In this document: positions 59,016 to 64,000 of the stretch, piece after piece
Layout: each line of letters starts with the position of its first letter
Position numbering within the stretch: position 1 is the first letter of the stretch
Source of the DNA: Fallopia convolvulus
Taxonomy: Eukaryota; Streptophyta; Magnoliopsida; Caryophyllales; Polygonaceae
Length of the DNA stretch: 64,000 nt
Assembly (NCBI GenBank): GCA_964016875.1
Contig: OZ024728.1
Location: forward strand, 24,799,328-24,863,327
Reading direction: 5' to 3'
Made by a program: the position numbers and the translations under genes
Notes under the pieces: generated by a model
Databases searched by the model: none
Told to the model about the DNA's origin: nothing
Seen by the model: only the letters and a program-made list of their open reading frames with translations

Positions 59016-62000
59016 CTACAGAATACCGTCGTGCACCTGAAATGGGGCGGACAACGTTCCGGCAGCCGCGGCTTGGTGCCATGACTTCAAGTCATCTAGT
59101 CTCTCATTCTCCATATGCACACGCTGCAGAATTGCGGGGATCGGAGCCGACATGGACAGAAATTGACGCAATGTGCTGGTGTCGTCAATCATGCATCGGG
59201 AAAGTGCGTCCGCCACTTTGTTGCTTGCGCCGGACTTGTATTCAATGCGAAATTTATAACCCATCAACTTCCGCATGAAAAACTGCTGATCCGGCGTCTG
59301 AATGACTTGTGTAAGGAGTTCCTTGAGACTCTTCTGATCACTACGAATCAAGAACTCACGACCCAACAAGTACTGTCTCCACTTCTGCACAGCAGAAACA
59401 ATGGCAAACAACTCTCGGTGATATGCTGAAGACCCTTTGCGGCGGATTCCAAGTTTCTGACTAAAGAAGGCCAATGGCCGATCACTCTGCATCAACACCG
59501 CACCAACGCCCTCGTCGGACGCGTCAGTCTCAAGTACGAACTCTTTGTCGAAGTCAGGGAGTTGTAGAACGGGCGGTGACATCATCGCTGCTTTAAGCCG
59601 TTCGAAAGCCGTCTGAGCCTCTGAAGACCACACAAATTTCTCCTTCTTAAGCAAATCAGTCAACGGGGCGGCTAACATGGAATAGTGTCGTATAAATTTT
59701 CTATAATAACCTGTCAAACCCAAGAAGCCTCTGAGCTGCTTAACGGATTTCGGGATAGGCCACTCGGCCATAGCTGCAAGCTTCGCCGGATCCGCTACTA
59801 ATGTACCATGTTTCACAATATGGCCTAAGTACTCGACGCGAGATGTAGCGAATGAGCACTTCGAACCCTTGACGAAAAAATTATTGTCATGAAGGGTGCG
59901 GAGTACGACGTCGAGGTGATGAGCATGGGCTGCCAAAGAGGAGCTATAGACAAGTATATCATCAAAAAATACAATCACGAACTCACGCCGGAAGCGAGCA
60001 AAGATGCTGTTCATCGCGGCTTGAAAGGTGGACGGCGCGTTCGTCAGGCCAAAGGGCATTACTAAGAATTCAAAGTGGCCGTCGTGAGTGCGAAAGGCTG
60101 TCTTGTATATATCGGACTCATGCATCCGGATCTGATGGTAGCCTGATCGCAGATCAAGCTTAGTAAAAATCATTGCACGGCCCAGCTCGTCAAACAATTC
60201 ATCCGCTGTGGGAATAGGAAATTTATCAGCTACTGTAATACCATTCAGCGCCCTGTAATCAATGCAAAATCGGAAGGCGCCGTCCTTCTTCTTTACCAAG
60301 AGAGCCGGAGAAGAGAAAGGACTCGTGCTGGGACGAATGAGACCCTGATCTAACATCCCCTGAACCTGACGCTCAATTTCAGTCTTCTGAAAATACGGGT
60401 AACGGTATGGTCGGACATTGACTGGCTTGGATCCCGGCTGAACATGAATGCGATGGTCCCATAATCTGGGCGGCGGTAAGTCACACGGAACGGAGAAAAC
60501 GGCCTGATGCTGCTCAAGTACGGTGCGAACCGTGGCTGGAACGTCGGCCGGAATCTCCAATGGGCGCGCAGGCGAGGACTCCGGCACACGCACCACCTCA
60601 TAGAACTCAGAGACTGATTCCGCTGCCCATAATAAATGAAGCTCATGAACTGAAATTTGTTTCGGGGCCGATCTAGCTCCCTGCAAAAAAACTTCTTTAT
60701 CGTTCCAGGAAAAACGCATCGTCAGCTGAGCGTAATCTTGGGCAATTACTCCCAACGTTTGCAACCACTGAACACCTAGCACCACCTGAGGACCATGCAC
60801 AGCCAGAACGAATAGATCCACAGAAAACGAATAGCCCTGTAACTCAAGAACTGTAGCGGCGCACTGATGCCCGCAGAGGAGATACGCGCCGTTGCCCACA
60901 AATACACGAAATGGTGGAACGACTGTAAGTGGCAACTGCAGCTTCTCTGCGATGCTCGGATGAATGAAATTATGGGTACTGCCCCCATCAATGAGAATCT
61001 GAACCTGCGTGTCCCGAATAGTGCCTGGCATGCGAAGCGCACGCGGGTTCGGTAGGCCCTCCAAGGAATGAATGTAGGAAATGTCAGCCGTGACTGCAGT
61101 CTCATCCGGTGCGTCCTCAACACCCTCACCATCATCATCACTGTCATCACAGCTGAGTACGGCTAAAAAGCGTGGAGTGCAGCGGTGTCCCCGTGTGTAC
61201 CTCTCGTCACAATTAAAACACAATCCTTTCTTAGAACGTTCGTCACGCTCAACTTTAGAAAGACGACGAATTGGAAGATTAGAGTAATTACCGGGAGGGT
61301 TGGCGGGAATTTGCACTCCCGGTGAAGGCGAAGCCGTGTGTGCCGACGCTGCTGTAGTAGACGACGACGGAGACGGGGCTGGTTTGTAGGCAGTCGCATG
61401 CCACGGCCGACGCGAACCGCTGGATGCCGCGGCTGTCTCGGCAAAGGACACAGCCAACTCCTTGGCAAGGGCGAAGGCTTGCGGCAGGGACGTCGGATTA
61501 CGTAACCGCAAGTCCCGTTGCACCGGTTGCTTCAAGCCGGATGTGAACATCGAGATCAGCATTGGTTCGGGCACATTCCGAACCTTGTTGAGCAGCGCTT
61601 CAAACTCGGTTTGGTACTCGTGAACGGAAGTGCGTTGCTGAAGTTTTGAGAGGAGGCCGATGTAATCCTCGTAGTAGGTGGGATCAAAACGTTGCTGAAC
61701 CGCTTGCAAGAATGATTGCCACGTCTCTCCCATACGATTCAAGCGTTGATAGCGAAACCAATCCGACGCCGGGTGATCGATAAACATGCCAACAAGACGA
61801 AGACGATCATAGTCGGGAGTATTATAATAATCAAAGAAAGACTGAATTCGAAAGATCCAACCTTGGGCATCGGATCCGTTGAAGCGAGGGGCGTCCACGC
61901 GGATCCGAAGCGGCGAGTCATGACCATGCGGTGCGCGGAATCCCACGCCATTAGTGCCATAAGGATTGTCGGCCTGCTGGGGAGTAGTAAAGATGGACTG

Positions 62001-62540
62001 GCTCGGAAACGCGCTCATGCCGTGTTGCATCTGGGGCATGTACCCTGACATGGCGGTCAACGGGGCGGTGTACGGCGATGGCGATAGTGATTGCTGGGAG
62101 TAGCCGTCGAATGGGCTAGCGTCGAATGGAAACGACGGTTGTGGACCCCCAAACACGATCGGCGGCGCCATGAAGGCGGGCGGAGTCGAGCCCGGTGGAA
62201 ACCCTCCTGCGAGCGAGCCCATCAACTGGCCGTCGTTCGCTGCCTGGGGTGGAGCACTCGGTGGGTGCGCGAGCGGAAGCGAAGTGGTTGGCGGTGGCGC
62301 ACGAAACCCCGCGTTAGGGTTTGCGGACGAAGACGCGGCGGCGAACGTCAAGGGCCCCGATGTGGCAGGCTGCGAGCGGTTGTGCACCGTCGCCGTTAGG
62401 GCATCGAGGCGGGAGTGGTCCCGCTGCCGTTCGTCTGTCAATTGTAACACCATATCGCTCAACTTAGCGACGGTGTCGGAAAGAGAGGCGATCGCCGCCG
62501 GAGTGACGGTCGACGTCTCGGGTACCGATGTGTTGGTCAT
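59016..62540 (-). CDS. G3 gag-protease-RT-RNase H polyprotein
   Basis: 1174 codons from the ATG at 62540 (TNTSVPETSTV) to TAG 59013-59015. An upstream GTG gives a longer frame, but it lies in the primer-binding site. Order: coiled start, Pro/Ala-rich linker, gag (VDAPRFNGSDAQGWIFRIQS about residue 215), zinc knuckle CFNCDERYTRGHRC about 445, aspartic protease LIDGGSTHNF about 515, RT with [59 protein letters not shown] and the catalytic FFDDILVYS about 860, and RNase H with LETDASDEGVGAVL about 1000. No internal stop. Integrase follows after the TAG in the same frame. Expressed products would be gag and RT without integrase unless the TAG is read through. Confidence 0.9.
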   Translation of the reverse strand: MTNTSVPETSTVTPAAIASLSDTVAKLSDMVLQLTDERQRDHSRLDALTATVHNRSQPATSGPLTFAAASSSANPNAGFRAPPPTTSLPLAHPPSAPPQAANDGQLMGSLAGGFPPGSTPPAFMAPPIVFGGPQPSFPFDASPFDGYSQQSLSPSPYTAPLTAMSGYMPQMQHGMSAFPSQSIFTTPQQADNPYGTNGVGFRAPHGHDSPLRIRVDAPRFNGSDAQGWIFRIQSFFDYYNTPDYDRLRLVGMFIDHPASDWFRYQRLNRMGETWQSFLQAVQQRFDPTYYEDYIGLLSKLQQRTSVHEYQTEFEALLNKVRNVPEPMLISMFTSGLKQPVQRDLRLRNPTSLPQAFALAKELAVSFAETAAASSGSRRPWHATAYKPAPSPSSSTTAASAHTASPSPGVQIPANPPGNYSNLPIRRLSKVERDERSKKGLCFNCDERYTRGHRCTPRFLAVLSCDDSDDDGEGVEDAPDETAVTADISYIHSLEGLPNPRALRMPGTIRDTQVQILIDGGSTHNFIHPSIAEKLQLPLTVVPPFRVFVGNGAYLLCGHQCAATVLELQGYSFSVDLFVLAVHGPQVVLGVQWLQTLGVIAQDYAQLTMRFSWNDKEVFLQGARSAPKQISVHELHLLWAAESVSEFYEVVRVPESSPARPLEIPADVPATVRTVLEQHQAVFSVPCDLPPPRLWDHRIHVQPGSKPVNVRPYRYPYFQKTEIERQVQGMLDQGLIRPSTSPFSSPALLVKKKDGAFRFCIDYRALNGITVADKFPIPTADELFDELGRAMIFTKLDLRSGYHQIRMHESDIYKTAFRTHDGHFEFLVMPFGLTNAPSTFQAAMNSIFARFRREFVIVFFDDILVYSSSLAAHAHHLDVVLRTLHDNNFFVKGSKCSFATSRVEYLGHIVKHGTLVADPAKLAAMAEWPIPKSVKQLRGFLGLTGYYRKFIRHYSMLAAPLTDLLKKEKFVWSSEAQTAFERLKAAMMSPPVLQLPDFDKEFVLETDASDEGVGAVLMQSDRPLAFFSQKLGIRRKGSSAYHRELFAIVSAVQKWRQYLLGREFLIRSDQKSLKELLTQVIQTPDQQFFMRKLMGYKFRIEYKSGASNKVADALSRCMIDDTSTLRQFLSMSAPIPAILQRVHMENERLDDLKSWHQAAAAGTLSAPFQVHDGIL

Positions 62541-62550
62541 GGTGTTCGTA

Positions 62551-62563
62551 GATGAAAGCACCA
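62551..62563 (-). other. Primer-binding site region of G3
   Basis: Minus strand TGGTGCTTTCATC, two bases after the LTR end TTAACA. The matching tRNA is not identified; it begins TGG as all tRNA 3' CCA ends require. Confidence 0.6.
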
Positions 62564-62565
62564 GT

Positions 62566-62949
62566 TGTTAAGAACCCGAGTAGGATCCTTAACGCTTGGC
62601 AAAGAGCTTTGGAGAAGAACACTACAACTAGGGCTAAAAGGAAATTCTTATTAATCAATACCTTCTCCTGACAGTTTACAGGATACTTAAATAGCCCAAG
62701 GATGATTCAATAAAAGCGACTCGGGAAAGAATCACCCCAAAAGAAAACCCGAGAAGACCGATAACAGCTAATCCGTACACGGTAACATGAAAAATCCCTA
62801 ATTAAACAATAAAATGTTTTATAAAAGTAAATCAACCCCGCAGCTTTGCTGGGGGTTTCCTGACGCGAGCCGATCTTCTCGGCTTAGGCGTCTCCCATGG
62901 ACCGTCGTCCTCTGCTGAGCCAGGTTGTGTCGTATCCTGAGCCGTATCA
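62566..62949 (-). repeat. 5' LTR of G3
   Basis: 384 bp, identical to the 3' LTR except for about three substitutions (near 62569, 62595 and 62827). Confidence 0.95.
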
Positions 62950-62954
62950 AACTC

Positions 62955-64000
62955 ATAGAAAAGAAGACCAAATTAAATAAAAATATGAAATAAATGGTGA
63001 ATAATATCACCGATCCAAATTGCGATCCATTACAAATAATTAGGACAGAGATTGTAACAGTAAAAGGGTTTTTCGATTATTAGAAGGTATTCAAATGCAT
63101 GTTAGTATGCGGAGACGTGATTGTATAATATGTTAGTGCATTAAAACAATCGAACTGCAACTAAAATAATAAATTAATTCCAAACTAAAAACGCAATAAG
63201 ATAAACGAGAACCAAAGGCGTATGAATTTTTCAATTCCCTCCATCTCGTTACAATCCCCTACCCCTTGCAATTCCATTTTCGAAAGAGAATTTATTAATC
63301 AATCACATGAACACAGAGAATGTAATACTCAGGTTTTTGAAAGTCCGGTAATTAATCTCCGTTTCAAACTTTCTACCTTACAATTGAATTCACACCTTTC
63401 TTTTTCACTTTTGGGCTTAAAGCTCCTTGCCTCTATTTCTAGGACTCGGTTGAAAAGCCTAATGTTTATTGGGCCCGACACCATCTCAAATTACCCACCT
63501 TTCTTCCATTTTATCCTTCTTTCCCATTCTTATTTCTTTCTACCCTAATCCTTGCGCCACCTCACTTGAGAAACCAGGCCGCCTGCCCTAGTTCGCCACA
63601 CTACCAGTCAATCGCACCTCCAAGCTCGTTCTTGTTCCATCCTTTCGCTGCCAATGTGCCCTAGAAGCATTCCTTCACCCCACGTTCTTGCCCAACACTA
63701 GAGTCATCAACCTTTTTTCCGAGCCACCTCGTCGCCGCGAGGCCCGTTCTACTATTTAATTTGTCGGAGACCGCTCAAGCCGAGCGGACCTCGGTCGTCA
63801 CTAGTTCGCGTCGGCTCGCTTCGAAGAACCTGCTCATGCTCGGCTTTAGTTGCGCTAACACCGCGGGTCCTTTTCCAACCTTGACTCATGCGTTAGACTG
63901 CAACAAGGCTCGGTCATTGAGTTTGAGTCGCGTGAAGCTGCGACTTGCCGCTGTGGGTTTGATTTTTGCTTGAATGCCTTCGATTGGTTTTATGGTAACC
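62955..64000. other. Intergenic; LTR-like start at 63321
   Basis: No gene is recognised. TGTAATACTCAGG at 63321 resembles the LTR-X start and is followed by CT-rich sequence, so a related LTR may begin here. Two short plus-strand ORFs (63222-63548, 63761-63973) have no domain. Confidence 0.35.

Larger units (their letters stand above)
57301..62949 (-). mobile_element. Gypsy chromovirus G3, nearly complete and young
   Basis: Minus orientation: 5' LTR 62949-62566, primer-binding site, a gag-pol frame 62540-57567 with one in-frame TAG, purine tract GGGGGGGAGAT and 3' LTR 57684-57301. Both LTRs are 384 bp and I count three differences. The duplication aactc flanks it (57296-57300 and 62950-62954). 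Its GC content is well above that of its surroundings. Confidence 0.95.

Noticed and set aside
59042..62571. Several plus-strand ORFs of 60-140 codons opposite the G3 polyprotein
   Set aside because: They are antisense shadows of a GC-rich coding frame and lack domains.

Overview
The window is nuclear DNA from a flowering plant, probably a eudicot. Two host genes keep full plant-type intron and exon structure, and the rest is mostly plant transposable elements: Gypsy and Copia LTR retrotransposons, MULE remnants, SINEs and Helitron-like elements. No bacterial, organellar or viral gene cluster is visible, and I cannot name the species.

Layout. 1-3412: an unnamed LTR fragment, then a non-autonomous LTR element on the minus strand whose only product is a long protein with five FDPGG-type motifs. 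3413-5328: a short Elongin-A-like gene (+). 5845-6344: a SINE (-) and two tandem repeats. 7456-10092: a dead MuDR/MULE transposase (-) with one terminal region. 11008-16676: an apparently intact 15-exon ARPC1 gene (-), encoding the WD40 subunit of the actin-nucleating Arp2/3 complex, with SINE-like insertions in three introns. 16677-22410: AT-rich intergenic DNA holding a 1.5 kb foldback-type element. 22411-23873: a small ORF, a receptor-kinase exon fragment and internal exons of an organellar-type glutamyl-tRNA synthetase.

23874-47238 is one nest inside an exon of that synthetase pseudogene, which resumes at 47250. The outer layer is an LTR element (called LTR-X here) whose LTR pieces lie in opposite orientations, as if its middle had been inverted. 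Inside it is a Gypsy element G1 (26349-45537, minus, TSD gttca). Inside G1 are an Athila-like Gypsy element G2 (31169-41534, plus, five-G TSD) and a Helitron-like element (43472-44437). 48584-54168 is a Copia element C1 (TSD tttaa) inserted in a second LTR-X copy. 55536-57040 is a second Helitron-like element. 57301-62949 is a young Gypsy chromovirus G3 (minus, TSD aactc, 384-bp LTRs differing at about three sites). The last kilobase is intergenic with another LTR-like start.

The host genes do not form an operon or pathway; Elongin-A and ARPC1 are independent housekeeping functions. The transposons interact by nesting, which gives a relative order: synthetase fragment, then LTR-X, then its rearrangement and G1, then G2 and the Helitron. 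The clearest unexplained structures are an array of micro-hairpins with a nearly constant 8-nt loop inside C1, a repeated GTTAAC palindrome throughout G2, the FDPGG element, and the foldback element built from inverted TTGTTCAT words.
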